From contig JAWZYV010000707.1 of NCBI GenBank assembly GCA_038373885.1, positions 496,001 through 560,000 on the forward strand: 64,000 nucleotides of DNA, given 5' to 3'. This document shows positions 1 to 12,900 of the stretch, piece by piece. The notes under the pieces were generated by a model. It worked only from the letters and a program-made list of their open reading frames with translations, made no database searches and was not told the DNA's origin. A program made the translations under genes and the position numbers. Numbering within the stretch: position 1 is the stretch's first letter; each line of letters opens with the position of its first letter. This DNA is from Cheiracanthium punctorium (Eukaryota > Arthropoda > Arachnida > Araneae > Cheiracanthiidae).

Positions 1-82
1 CGCGTCGGTGGAAAACAGACACCATTTTCTCCATAGGTTTATGTGTTGGACTCTTTGTAATAAGCGCAAAATTAAAAAAATA

Positions 83-196
83 ATGATTATGCCTCTGTAT
101 TGTGGTGTCTATGGATGTTTCAATAACTCTCTGGAACCTGTACATGATAACAAAAAGATATTTTTCCACAGATTCCCATTGAAATATACTAATTAA
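83..196 (+). pseudogene. THAP-type zinc-finger N-terminal fragment (candidate)
   Basis: The reading frame from the ATGs at 83 and 89 gives a short peptide beginning MPLYCGVYGC and containing FHRFPLK before a stop at about 194. A start methionine, C-x4-C spacing and a following FHRFP motif are typical of the N-terminal half of a THAP C2CH zinc finger, found in host THAP proteins and P-element-type transposases. The second half of the domain is absent before the stop and I see no donor site that would obviously continue it. It may be a broken transposase end or the first exon of a gene whose left side lies outside the window. Confidence 0.35.
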
Positions 197-289
197 TATA
201 TTAAAACTTACACCGAGATGAGGCTATTTCAGAACCTGTCGATGAAAAATATACACTGCAGCCAATCAGATTACAGGCCTACTCGTCAT

Positions 290-547
290 CAGACTTCGTG
301 CGATTACACGGTCCTCTGTAATCGATTACAAGAAATGATATGGATTACGATTAAAATTACTAACAATTTCCCAAAAAATTATGACTAATGTAGTTTAATT
401 TAGTAAAATATCAGTAATCTTGATATTAAAGAAATCAAATATCAAAAGAATTCTATGATAATGCAATTTTATCATAGCATTTTTGTGAAATTTGAAAATA
501 TTATTTTAGTAATCGATTGCAGTCGATTGTAATCGGCACGAAGTCTG
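290..547. mobile_element. 258-bp hAT-like MITE
   Basis: It starts CAGACTTCGTGC and ends GCACGAAGTCTG, a perfect terminal inversion. The flanks are 8-mers with six matching bases (CTCGTCAT at 282-289, TTCGTCAA at 548-555), as expected for an eroded 8-bp hAT target duplication. The inside carries several TAATCGATT/AATCGATTAC motifs and no coding potential. The same termini and motifs bound the 5.7-kb element at 29461-35144, so this is probably its miniature relative. It lies just upstream of the probable promoter of the Ig gene. Confidence 0.6.
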
Positions 548-891
548 TTCGTCAACTCAACTGAAAGGTCACATGTTGGTTCAAAAATGACGTCATATTG
601 GCATGCGAATTCGATTGCGATCCAGTAACCAACTGAACGATACGATAGCGAAAATTTCCGTCATCCCGTTGTCCCTTTAACTCATCTGGCAATTGCGCAG
701 AAGTGACTGCTTCTGTCAGTACCGGCGCATGGTTCTCCCTGTGCGGAGATTTGTAGTATATCATTTTTCATGTCTGTTTGTGTTTGTGTATTTGCTGTGT
801 TAATGTTGTAATGAACATTCAAACTGAATTTTTCAATATGGTTGCGTGAAGATTGGCTGATGAAGTGGTCAAATTTTGCTGTCTAACTAAT
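548..891 (+). promoter_or_regulatory. Probable promoter and 5' leader of the basigin-like gene
   Basis: This stretch is less AT-rich than its surroundings and leads directly to the signal-peptide exon. It contains a perfect palindromic cAMP-response element, TGACGTCA, at 588-595, and an arthropod-type initiator TCAGT at 716-720, which would put the transcription start near 717. I see no TATA box at the matching distance. The leader would carry short upstream ORFs starting at ATG 729, 770 and 838. The last is in frame with the main ORF but stops at 847-849, so it cannot extend the protein. The promoter call is inferred; the motifs are seen directly. Confidence 0.4.
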
Positions 892-961
892 ATGGAGGAG
901 CTATTATTCTACAAATCGCTCGTACCTTCAATCATCTGTGGCCTTCTCTGTTTTATATCAG
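892..961 (+). CDS. Exon 1: signal peptide
   Basis: The exon encodes a short polar start and a hydrophobic core containing VPSIICGLLCFIS, a typical cleavable signal peptide. The ATG at 892 is chosen because the same frame has a TGA at 847-849 and no other ATG between them. The exon ends before the strong donor GTAAGTTT at 962. It is 70 nt long and ends in phase 1, matching exon 2. Confidence 0.8.
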
Positions 962-3900
962 GTAAGTTTATGATTAGTTTTAAGCATATCGTACCTTTTA
1001 AAACTACTGATTTTCATTGCATGGGAAAGCGTGAATTGTTGTATTGCAATTGCCTTTATATATTCTGCATTGATACTCTTGTAAATTCACAAAGCGTTTA
1101 CTTACTTGCGAGGTCAAATAAATTGGTATTCAGTGAGTTTTGATTAACTTTATAAAAAGTGCGTTCTGTTTATATATCTGTCTACTTTTACTTAGTTGTT
1201 TCACTTTTAACCTTTCACAAACTGCTTCTATCGCTCCCCTTTTATTTCCAATTAGTGATCAGAATCACAAGTTTAAACTGTCTATTTAGTATAATTAAAG
1301 AGTTATCAACATTAGTAACAAAGGATTGTGCATTTGTTTATTATTATTGGTGCTTAATTGCACTGATATGGGAAAAAATTGTCAGAGATAGTTGACAATA
1401 TAGTGTACTAAGTGCCCCCTTTTTTTATTTTTTGCATGGATCTATCATTATATGCTTTTTTAAATTATTGCATATACAGTCGACTCGCGTTATAACGACC
1501 CCATCGGGGCGACCCTATTTGTGTCGTTATATCAAATGGATGGATAATGCGTATAATAATATTTCAAATGTGTTTTTCTTTTAATATAACTTGATAATGA
1601 TGTAATATGCATAAAATACAAATTGTATAAGAAAGTGCTAGTTAAAATAAGTTTGTTTTAACTTTAAATAAATTAAAAATAACAAATGAGACATAGAATA
1701 CTTTTTTAATTTGAAAAAAATGCTTTTAGATGACCACTTGAATCAATAATTGTACTGTGTACATAATAAATCGCACATCTAAAAATATAAATTAGACTAG
1801 AAAATAAATGAAAATAAAATTTTAATTTATATCAATGAAAAAGTTATGACATAAGAAATATGAATATGTACGTATTTAACTTTTTTTGAAGAAATCGGTA
1901 ATTGAGTTCTGATGTAATTTTGGACTCTGAAAAACTGCATTCTCTAAACGATTGATGTTTTCTGACACTTCATACCTATTATTTTGGTTTTCAAAAAACT
2001 CAGGAAGTGTTCTGAGTGCTTCTGAAGCTTGTTTTATAGGTGTTTTGGCGGGAATGTAATTGCTGTCCTCATCGGAAGAGCATTGAGCAGATCTTCATTA
2101 TCTGCATTCACTAACCCGTTTATTATATCCTCCTCTGTTACTTCTTCAATACATTGTTCACTGTCATCTATCTTGGCATAATCACAAAAATGAATCACAT
2201 GTGGTAATGATAACTGTTTTGACAGTTCTTGAAGCATACCGTCACACTCACTGACTACATCTTCGTTGCAATGAAAGTCAATTAGATTTTCTTCAAGATC
2301 ACTGAATTTTTGAGAACCAGCTCGCTGAAAACAGTGCTTGATGGATTCTTTGGAAACCTCTTGTCACGCAGCTTCAGCGGTTCGGACTGCGATAAGTTGG
2401 TTGACATCGAATGGTGTATTATTTTCTTAGATGAACAAAATTTGTCGAATAAGTTTTTTCTGTATTGTTTTTTAAAACAGTGGATTACACCTTGATCCAT
2501 TAGCTGAAGTTCTGAAATCGCATTGGGTGGCAGATATTCAATATTTATACCTTTAAAATTTTTAATTTCTTTCAATCAGTGCAGTTATCAACAATTATTA
2601 AAATTTTTCGGTTCTGCAGATTCATTTTCTTATCTAGAGCTCGAATCCAATCTTCAAATAGCACACCAGTCATCCATGCTTTCTTATTAGATCTATAAGT
2701 GACGGGTAATGATTTCAATCCCTTGAAACAACAAGGATGCTGAGAATTCCCAATAATGAATAATGGTAATTTTTCATTACCCGACATATTTGCTCCAAGA
2801 AGTAGTGTAACCCTTTGTTTCCCACATTTAACTCCTTTGCACACTTCATCTTTAGAAACCAACGATCAGTCAGGCTAAAGTTTGTAGAAAAGTGCAGTTT
2901 CATTTGCATTAAAAACATCATCCTCATTGTAATTCTCCAGCAGTTTTTTCATCATTTCTTCTATCAATAACTTTACTGTGTCTTTATTCACAGATGAACT
3001 CTCACCACATATTTTTTTCAACTTAATTTCATGTCGGAATTTAAAGTTTTGAAGCCAACCATCAGATGCTTTGAATGTCTCAGTAAGATGAAGCTTTTCG
3101 GAGAACAGAGTAGCTTTCTCTTTTAAGTCATTTCCATAACAGGAATATTTTTTGAACGCATGCTCTTCAGCCAGTCCAAAAGTCCTTTCTCCAGAAGAGG
3201 AAATTTCCCTCCTCTAATTCTCATTCTATCCAGTGTAGCACTTTATATTCACACCATATTTCTAACAAACACATACATACTTTCTTTTCATACAATAACA
3301 TAACACATTTCATTCCCTTCCATCCATAGCATGAAACAATTTCAAATTCCTAAACTGACAATGTACATGTTTTTTTATGGATGCCAGCCTAAACAACCAT
3401 CGCCAGGGTACTTCACTCCCACTGAGCATCGCCCACAAATGGTGCCAGAACCAATGCCAAATCAAGCATGTAAACAAACATCAAAATGTAAACAGCACCG
3501 CATACGGAATATAATCCTTCCATTTGTAAAAGCGGGGGTGTGTATCTTTTTGCATTCTGTATTGTCCTAGGATGCAGCCAGTACATTGGACCTAAAGCTT
3601 GAGATTAGCGGTCGCCAGATCGCCAGTGGCGACTGTGGAATTATTCCTGGCGACCTGCAAAATTTACTCAGCAAGCAACCCCCCTCCCCCCTCGTTTCCG
3701 TCTCCGTAACAAAAGTCGGTGCTGTATGTCCGAGCAAAGTAAAGCAAAGCAGTTGAAAAAACGTCTAAAATTGATGATGCGCAAATTTACTTAGTCCCGC
3801 CCACCCTCGGCCTCGTAGGAAAAGCTGAACGTCAGCGCTATATGGACAAGCAGGGGAGAAAGGGTTGTAGACGTCTATGGGAGGGGAAGAAAGGGGAGGA

Positions 3901-6900
3901 GCTCATCATAACTGATAACATACATGTAACATTTGGGGGGGGTGGGGTAGGAACGCACCGGAACAGAATACTCAGGGTCCCTCTCTGTGACCTGACCCGT
4001 TGGTTGACCTTGACCCTTCGCACCATCTCATTATTTTATTACATATCCACATCGACATTCCAGTATGCAGAGAGGCATATCCGTGGGACATTACACGTGG
4101 TCGCAAAAATCTGAACAAAAGTATTATTCTAATTATAATTCGTTACAATTTCTACAATAGACGGCCGTAATAAAAGGAGAAGAGTGAAAAGGACTAAAAC
4201 TAAATTTGATATTTGCCTACTGATACAATATATGACTGTGTGTGAAAGATGCATTAAGTATCTCATTAATAAGACATTGTACTGAAGGAACGAAGCTAAT
4301 ATTTTTCTAAATTATAGTACTCCCCCCCTTTGTATATTTTCCGTCGTTCGACTCAGTCAGGGTCCAGTCAACTTAAGAGTAATCGATTATATTTTTAAAA
4401 AATTTCATGTGATCTTTACTATGACCCTTCTAAAACTGTAGACGGGAAGCACGTGCGTTTTTTTTTTTTTTTTTAATTATTATTATTAACTTAAAAACAA
4501 TAAACAAACCCTCTGCTTTTGAAAGGTCGATGAAGAGGTTGGCATTCTTTGCATCCTGATTTACGCTACAGCAGATCGAAAACTACCACGCAAGATGCTT
4601 TATTTAAAACGAACAAAAACATTATTTTGTACATTCGAATACGCAAATAAAAACTAATGTCATAAACATACCGTTTTCAGTTTTAAATAAATCTAATTTC
4701 AGCTGCTTTCATATTATTACGTTTTTCCTTTTGCAAGAGTTTTGGCATCTCTACAATAGCGCGAGAGGGAGGGGGAAGAGAAACAGACAAAACACTTGAT
4801 TTTGTTTTATTTTGTAATCACTGGTAAAAAAACGCTCGCTCTTCAAAGCTTAAATAAACAGATCTCCTTGCCTTTAGAATTCCATTAATCAGCGTTACAG
4901 CTGTCCGAGAAGAGAGAAGTGTTTCTCTTCCCCCCCCCCCCCCCCCTCCTGTTCACACTTCAAGCTTTTTTTTTTTTCCAGTTCCGTTTTAATGACAGGG
5001 AGCTTGTAGATTATAGGAATAGAAGGCATTTTTGGTCGGCCGAAGCGAAAACGTATCCCCCCCCATGGGCACCGGCAGCAGGCTCCCCCCTGGATTTTTG
5101 TATGCAGTGTTTTTAGTTGCTTTTTTGCTCTTTCCAACATGGTAACCATACGTTGAAGTTGTCTTCCCCCCCCCCCGCAAAAATTTCTCCCTGTTTAAGT
5201 TATTTCTTTTATATGATTCACCTTTGTAAATTGAACCCTTAGTATGTGTAACGTTCGTTAAAAAATGTTTTACATAATCAGACTCTTGATTATTTGAAAG
5301 TGGAAACCTTGAAAATGGGCTGTTTCAGGAGCACATGCTTACGATTTCCCCATCTTAAAATGCATCTGATTTTCCTTAAAATTTGATAAGATGCTTAGTG
5401 GTTTTTTTTTAAATAGGAGGTTGGGGAGCTACTACCTTAAGTAAAATAACCGTTTGTTAGCTTCTTGCAAGTCCAAAATTAGTAAATTAGGAGGAAGCGT
5501 ACTGTCGAAATTAATAGAAAATTGGGGCCCTTGATCCTCTTTCTTTTATTAAGTCCCAATTCCTTTTCCCCCCATAAATTCCATGAATGAAAGGAGAGAT
5601 AAATTAAATAAATAGTACTTTATTATGTGTACACCATAAGTTGAGAAAATGGTCTGCAATACTATATATATTATCTTACCTCCAGTTTCTTACTTAAAAA
5701 AAAAAAAAAAAAAAACTTTTTTTTTTTTTTTTTTTTACTTAGGCTTCATGTTTCACAAGTACTTGGTAATAGTGACAACTTTCTAATAATGTCAAAATAT
5801 TCTATATCACTTAGCCATACAGATTTCAGGTTGGCAGATTTTTGGGAGTCCACTGTATTTATTTAATAACCAACTATTTTTCGTAAAAGATACGTTTGAA
5901 TTAATCTGAAGAGAAATTTTAAAGTAAAATATTTTAAATCATTAATTTTATTACAATTCTCTATTTTTAAGAGATTTTCACTTTTAGTTTGGGGGAGGGG
6001 GGGGGGGTTAAGCTCCTATAGCCTCCTCCATGTGTGTACCTATATATAGTATAGACACAGACAGTGATGTGATGATTCTAACAAGGAGCTGCAGCCAATT
6101 AGGAGGAATTAATAAATTTTAAATTCATAGTACTTAGATTTCTTTAAATACAGCTAGTTATTTCTGAATGTAATATATGGAACATGCCATGCATTATTAC
6201 TAAAAATGCATTGAATCATTAAATGTAAAAAATGAAAAATCTCATATTATTTTCATATATCTGAAAGGGGGGAGCAAGGGTGTCGAAAACAAAAATTACG
6301 TAAGTACGGAAAATTTTGGCCACTAACTATTTCAAAGTGGCCACTGAACTTTGTAGGGTCACTGGCCACTGAGGAATTTTTTTAATCTCAAGCTTTAATT
6401 GGACCCCAACTGCTGGGCAGAAACCAGCTCCCTCAAGAGGGTTTTTTTTTCCTTTACTGATAAGAACGATAGCTGGGGAAGTAAAGAACTCTTTTTTACA
6501 TCAAGGTTTCCATTTTTTTTTTTTTTTTTTTTTTTCCTCGTCGCCGAACTCGAAGCCTGGAAATAGCTGCAAGTCCTGTCCAATTCAGATCAAAATGTGA
6601 GTCGGTATATTAAGAGTCTTAGTCCTTTCATGGTCGTTATATCGAAAGCGAAATAGCATTATTTTAATAGGAAGTCAATTGGGATTTTTCAAAATGTCAT
6701 TGTATTGTGTTGGGTCGTTACAAGGCGAGTCGACTGTATTATTATATTTGCATACTTTCTTACAAATCAGTTTCCTGATGTTTAAAAATACAGTAAAACT
6801 TCTTGGAAGCAACCATCTTCTGTTCTGTGGAAAATCAGTCATTAAGAGAGATGGTCGCTCAGAGAAGTATAAATAGTTGGGTACTTACATATTATCCCAG

Positions 6901-9900
6901 GCAGTCATTCCCGTGAAGCTATTTTTTTCATTAAATGTGCTGGCAAACTGTTGCCAATCGTATTCCAAACCAATCTATAAGTTAATCTGTCCGTCATTTA
7001 TCTTGATGAAAAGTTGCTCACCTTGGCAGATTGCCTTTATAATAAATGAGTACCAATATTTGATAGCCGAAAACAACATGCAAAAAAATATTGTTTTTTT
7101 TTTTTTGTTGTTGTTGTTATTTATGAAATTGTATTCTAATAAATAAGTTATTATACAAACATGTTTCTAAAATTTAATAAAATATTTAGAATGGTAATTT
7201 TGACAGAGATGGTATGAGCCCCATGTAATCATGACAATAGTCGCTAGAACTTGGCGGTTGCCAACCATTTTGCACGATCAACAGAGCAAAATGAAATAAT
7301 TTTAATAAATTAAAATTGCGCATAAATTACACTTAACAAAATCATGTGTAAATCACTCCTAAATCAATCACTGCACCAGTTCATATTTAATGTAGAAATG
7401 TCAGCAAATTCAGTAAGCAGTTAATTTAAAATGAGCAAACAGTGGACTGTTTTTAACCTAAAAAGACTTTGATGGATTAAGCAACCTACTTGTACAGCTA
7501 ATGTAAGCTGTGCAATCACTGGCCTGTTTCTAACTCAAAAAAACTGCATGGTCGCTCCTTTCCTATCACTTATATTTAGAAATATCTTGTTTTTTGCCTG
7601 AGGAAATTAATTTAAAAAAATCCCTTTTCTCCAAGTGGAATAGTTCCTGAGATATCACAATTTGAATATTTTGAAATTTGTCGTCTCCAAGTGAGAAAAA
7701 TGTAATTACTTTTCAAATGAAGTTGATTTATGTTAATAGTCATTCGATAGACACAGTTGGTTTCTGAAATCCTAATTTAGCTAGAATTTTCCTATAATGC
7801 ACTTTTGTCAATTTATAGTGAAAGTTTCCATACCATTATTTTGTCATTTTCTTTTATACTTTAAAATTCCTTCTCTAGAAGCAGGGCTTACTTACTGGAT
7901 GATCCCTCTAAAAGACTAAATTATTGCAAATCTCATAACCTAGTACTGATCCATTCAGGTAAAACTGTAATTATTAATTTCACATGTTTTAACGTGTTTA
8001 ATTGCCATTCTCAACAATGGAATCAGTTAACTTTTATCAACTCATAGTTGGTCCCCTAAATTAAAGATTTTTTTGCCTGAAAACCGACACCAACACAGTT
8101 GGTAAAGTGGTAGGGTCAGGTAGGGTAAAATGACCATAAATTTAGCTATTTTCAACTTTACCAAGCTACACATCTAAAATGATACAACATATTTAAAATT
8201 TTTTGACAAATATTTTACATTGGACTATCTGAGAGTAGCTACAAATTTTTGTTTTTTTCTTTTACAAACATTAAAACTGTTTGATCATTAATTCTTTTTG
8301 GCTTGTTATTATGATCATTTTACCCCATGGTGTGGGGTAAAATGATTATACATGGGAAAAAAAAAAAAAAAAAAAAAATGAAACACACTCATAGAAAATG
8401 ATATCTATTTTCCAGTTGATCTTATTCATATAATAACAAATATTTTATTAAACAGTTTTACTTGAATTTTAATTTAGCTATCAGAATTTATAATGTCCTC
8501 TACTATCGAAATTTGGCTCAGCCAGTATTTGAATTATCTGTTCAGTTTGAACTTCCTCGACATCGTCATTTTCTGGCAATGTACAGTTTTTTCAAATAAA
8601 GATTTTGCAAAGTATTAAATTGTAAATAGCTCCTTTTCTGCAAACAAGATCTGTCCAAAAATGCTTAATAAAACTTTTAGCACAGCACTTAAGAGCCAGC
8701 AGATATTTTGTCCGAAAGAAGCATTACGGTATGCCATTTTGAACTCTTCTTTCAACTCTTTTTAAATAAGAATTGGGATTTTTCTTCGCAAAATGTCAAG
8801 AATAGCATACTTTCTTTACTTCATGGTCTTCAATTTCATGCTTTTCTTCAAAATGTGGAGCAAACACATCCTCTGTTAGCATTTATTTATAAATTTATGA
8901 TTCCAGTATCGTAAATTTTGGGTTATTTTTCTTATTTCCAGGTAAAAATAAAGTAGAATAACGGAATCTATTTATTTATTCATGTTATTACTATTAATAC
9001 CTTATAAAATATATTACAGCTGAAAAAAAGAAATCTAAAATGATACATATGTTCTTTAAGTGCAAGCCTAGCAGTATGATCGTTTTACCCCACTTACTTT
9101 GAACTACTCCAAAATAAAAAATAATACGAATACAAATTATCTTGATACAGAAATGTATTCCACAAGAATGACAGTAGGCTTTGTATCATCAAAATTTCGA
9201 GAACTTTAAATCACAAAAATGCAACAGCAAAGTAAATTTTAACCTTGTATAGATAGAGCCAAACATGAAACTGTAAGTGCTGCGATTGCATATTAAAAGA
9301 ATATTACCAAATCAAATAAATTAGTTTTAAAATATTGCTTGTAATATAAATGAGCTAAACAAAAATCAGTATGCCAATAAACCAATGCATTTGACATTTA
9401 TTGACTGCTTTTTGTAGACTGTTCATTTTACCCCACCATACCCAGCCCTATCAGACATCAGTTTTAAAATTAAATTTTTGGGGAATAATACCGTAAGCTG
9501 GGGTAGGCTGAGTTGGCGACTTTTTTTTGTCGCCAATGTCTAACCTTGGCGACTTTGCTTTCTTGCCAATCATAACATAAACAGACGTAGTTATATAAGA
9601 AAAAATAAACCCCAAACTACAATAGACTTATCTAAACACCTTATTAAAACATTTGTACACATACTTAAATGCAATTACAAACAAAATGAACAAGAACAAA
9701 GCACTACCTCTGAGCTGTGGGTACATTAAAAAAATAAATACTATAAAACGTTCAAACGAGGCAAAATACTAAAATATGTTTCTGCAGAAAAATATACAAC
9801 AAAATTTCTCTTAAAATGTTAAAATCACAGTTCAAAATTAATAGAAAAACACTCAAATAAACCGACTACCTCCCCCTTCCCTAGATTTATTCTATTTTAA

Positions 9901-12900
9901 TATCTTCAAAACACACAAAATTTACATTACCAAAAACAGAATAAAATCAAAACTCACCACAAAGAACCCCAAAATCCTTAAACATTAATTCATATTAAAC
10001 AGAAGTATAGAACCTGTTTTCTGAAAATCCGTGTAAGTAAACCCATATATCGAATAAAATTATCCATCTTTCTTAAAACACTAAAAATCTCCATTTTTCA
10101 TTACAAATCATTACTCAGCAGTTCACATAACATTAAAATAGCACAGCATAGGATAACTTTTATATAAATAGACTACAACAGAAAACAATAACATTAAATC
10201 TCAACCGTGAACCAATACAGTAAATCATACAATGAATATTTAAATAAACAAAAACACATACCTCAAATCTTCTATTTATTTCCTTACTTAATGGCAGGGT
10301 TTCGGACCTGCCCACAAACCCAATAAAACCCACACAGAAGTGGGTTTTTTTGGGTTTTATTAAGTTATCAAAATTTTTCCTTTCTTTCATTTAAATCATT
10401 TGTTATTTGACACTAAATACATATAATATTACCTACATAACTTAGTGCATTATATTAGATAAATATAAATTTGCCAGTTTAATTTTTTTATAATTACTTT
10501 TCCCAATTTTTTTATAATTATTTTTCCAACTTCAACTTCAACAAGGTATTATTTTTAAAAGAATAATAACCTTTTTAAAAATAATACCTTGAGCCAATTC
10601 TATCTGCAATATTTGTTTTGAAATGAACAGGTGTAGAATGCAGGCAGGGATAATTTAGTAATTTATCTGTTTAATGAATAAGTTTTTAAATATGAATAAA
10701 ATATGTAATTATCAGTATAGTGACCAAAAAAAATCCTTTCCCAGATAAGAGAAAAATGGGACATGTCTCTCTCTTACAGCTTGCAAGCATGCATCTCAAG
10801 AATGAATTCAGGTTCAGGAAACCATCCTGTACTCTATTAGTTGCTGCATTACTTTAGTACTGAGAAATATAAATCTGATTCATTGCACATTGTTTATGTG
10901 GGATTTAATATCAGATATATTAATTCTAGATTTTTTAAAGTAAAAAGGAATATATATTCAAAGTAAAAATGGATAACTATAAAGAAAATTATTAAATAAA
11001 TAGTAGTTCTGCAGTAAGTTGGCCTGCAAAGGTTTTACTGACTTATATTCTAACTAGAAAATATAACTGAGACTTAAAAAACATAAAGGTAAAAAAAAAT
11101 TAAAAAGTTAAATTTAAAAGTAATAGAAAACAGCCAATCAAAAACAACATATTTTTCTATGTGAACAATAATATACTTTTACCTATGGTCATAAAACAAA
11201 TTAGGAGCCCTTTATAAACATCAGCAGAAAAAGATAGTACTGCATTAAAGTTATTTTTACATTTCAATTAATTAATTATTATTTTGTGATGAAAGTTTTC
11301 TTTTACACTAAAAGTATTCTGTTTTGAAATAAAACCATAAAATTTAAATCCAAAAAGTGTTATACTATAAAAAAATCTTAATAAAACTTACCCGGGTTGG
11401 GTTTAAAAAAAAAAACCTGGGTTTTTTAAAACCCTGCTTAATGGCCTTGATGCATTAAAAAGCTCCCAAATAAGTAGAATTTAACCCTACCACAGATACG
11501 TTTAATATTCTGCCTAACAAACACTCAAATTTTCATATACAACACATACATAATCCACACACAACACATCTTAACGTAAAACAAATTCATTACAGTTTGA
11601 CACAAGTTATCCTCGTTTCATATAAAAAAAAAATTGAAATTTCATTTCTTAAACACATATTAAATAACTGCGCACTTTTTCAAAACAATCAAAACAAGCA
11701 AGCATGTTCAACGGTTCATTTCAGTTTCGGTTACAGATAAATTCTTTCAACCAATCACATAATTCCTTCAAACTTAACTGTAACCAATCACATAATTTCT
11801 CATGACATCATGAAACAAAAACACAACTCAACTACACCTCAACTCCTTATAAGGGTTACTTGAAAACATCACGCCATCGTAAACATGTTTACCCATCTTC
11901 ACAATTTGGCGACGTTTCGCCTACTTGGCAACATGCCCCCAGTAACGGTATTATTCCCAATTTTTGGTTAACTATTCCACTTAGAGACACGGAATTTGTT
12001 AAATTAATTTTCTTAGACAAAAAGTAACATTTTTCTAAATATAAGTGATAAGAAAGGAGGGACCGTATAAAACCTAAATTTTGTATTTAAATATGTATAC
12101 AGCTCCTGGTAAAATACTTGCCATATCTGAAATCGGCTCTTTATTTGATGAATTTTTCTAATTGAAAACATGTTTTATCACTTACTGTTTAAAAGATAAA
12201 CACTTTAACCTTAAATATAAAATACCATGTCTCTAAGTGACATGGGATTTTAAAACACTCGAGATAATTATAACCTTTTCTATAATCTAATTTTATATAT
12301 ATAGATTTGATGCATTTTATAAATATATATAATGTTTTTACAAAAAACTGCGGCTATTCGAGCCTCGTCAGGAGGAGATCCCCCTGAACCCCCTATTTTT
12401 TTAGTTTCATTATTGCCATATTAAAATGATATTAATTGACTATGTCATTTTATCTCTCGCCCCTTTTTCTTTTTCTTTTATTCTTCCTGTTCATCGACTG
12501 GAAGTAGGAGGGTTTCCTGATCTTTCCTTGCAATTGCAATCGTGGGTCGATAACTGAAGTAACTTATATAATTTTTAGTATCTATCTTAACCTCACCAAA
12601 AATTTTGCTTTTCGTTATTTGATATTGTTGAGAGAGCTTTAGGTGAGTAGGGTTGCTGTATTTCACCTGGTAACCCTATTGGCGAGTATCTAGAGTGGAT
12701 AAGAATCCTAGGCTGTTAGGCTTATGTTTAAAATTATTCTTTTTTCCACTTTCACATTCTCTAGCCCATTGCCCAATGCGTTTACACCTTTTACAAGTTA
12801 TTCTTGATGCATCCTTAATTTTATGAGTCCATGTTTTATGTTTCCATGTTTTGTAATTATTTTTATTCAGTGTTTCAATTCTCCAAGTTCCAGTCGCCAT

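Larger units (their letters stand above)
1477..6736. mobile_element. Tigger/pogo-type transposon A, 5.3 kb, with nested repeats
   Basis: The ends are inverted: CAGTCGACTCGCGTTATAACGACC on the left and the complement of CAGTCGACTCGCCTTGTAACGACC on the right, differing at two positions. Both sides are flanked by TA, the Tc1/mariner/pogo target duplication. The left part holds a minus-strand DDE_1 transposase relic (1870-3240). The length is well above the roughly 2-3 kb of this group because other repeats (about 3583-6405) have been inserted. Confidence 0.72.
7554..12085. repeat. Inverted arms of an old fold-back element (candidate)
   Basis: The segment near 7554-7665 (CCTATCACTTATATTTAGAA, then GAAATTAATTT and CCAAGTGGAATAGTT) reappears inverted near 11965-12085. 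The bases next to the inner element (GGGAATAATAC at about 9481-9490, GTATTATTCCC at about 11948-11957) are also inverted. This suggests one large fold-back element later filled by the elements at 8110-9450 and 9492-11947. The arms are eroded and the outer limits unclear. Confidence 0.35.

Noticed and set aside
853..891. Extension of the signal-peptide exon upstream to the TTG at 853
   Set aside because: The frame upstream has no ATG before the TGA at 847-849; the ATG at 892 gives a normal signal peptide.
3838..5180. Frames on both strands through G and C runs near 3840-4110 and 4895-5180
   Set aside because: They are translations of homopolymer runs and a dispersed MITE.
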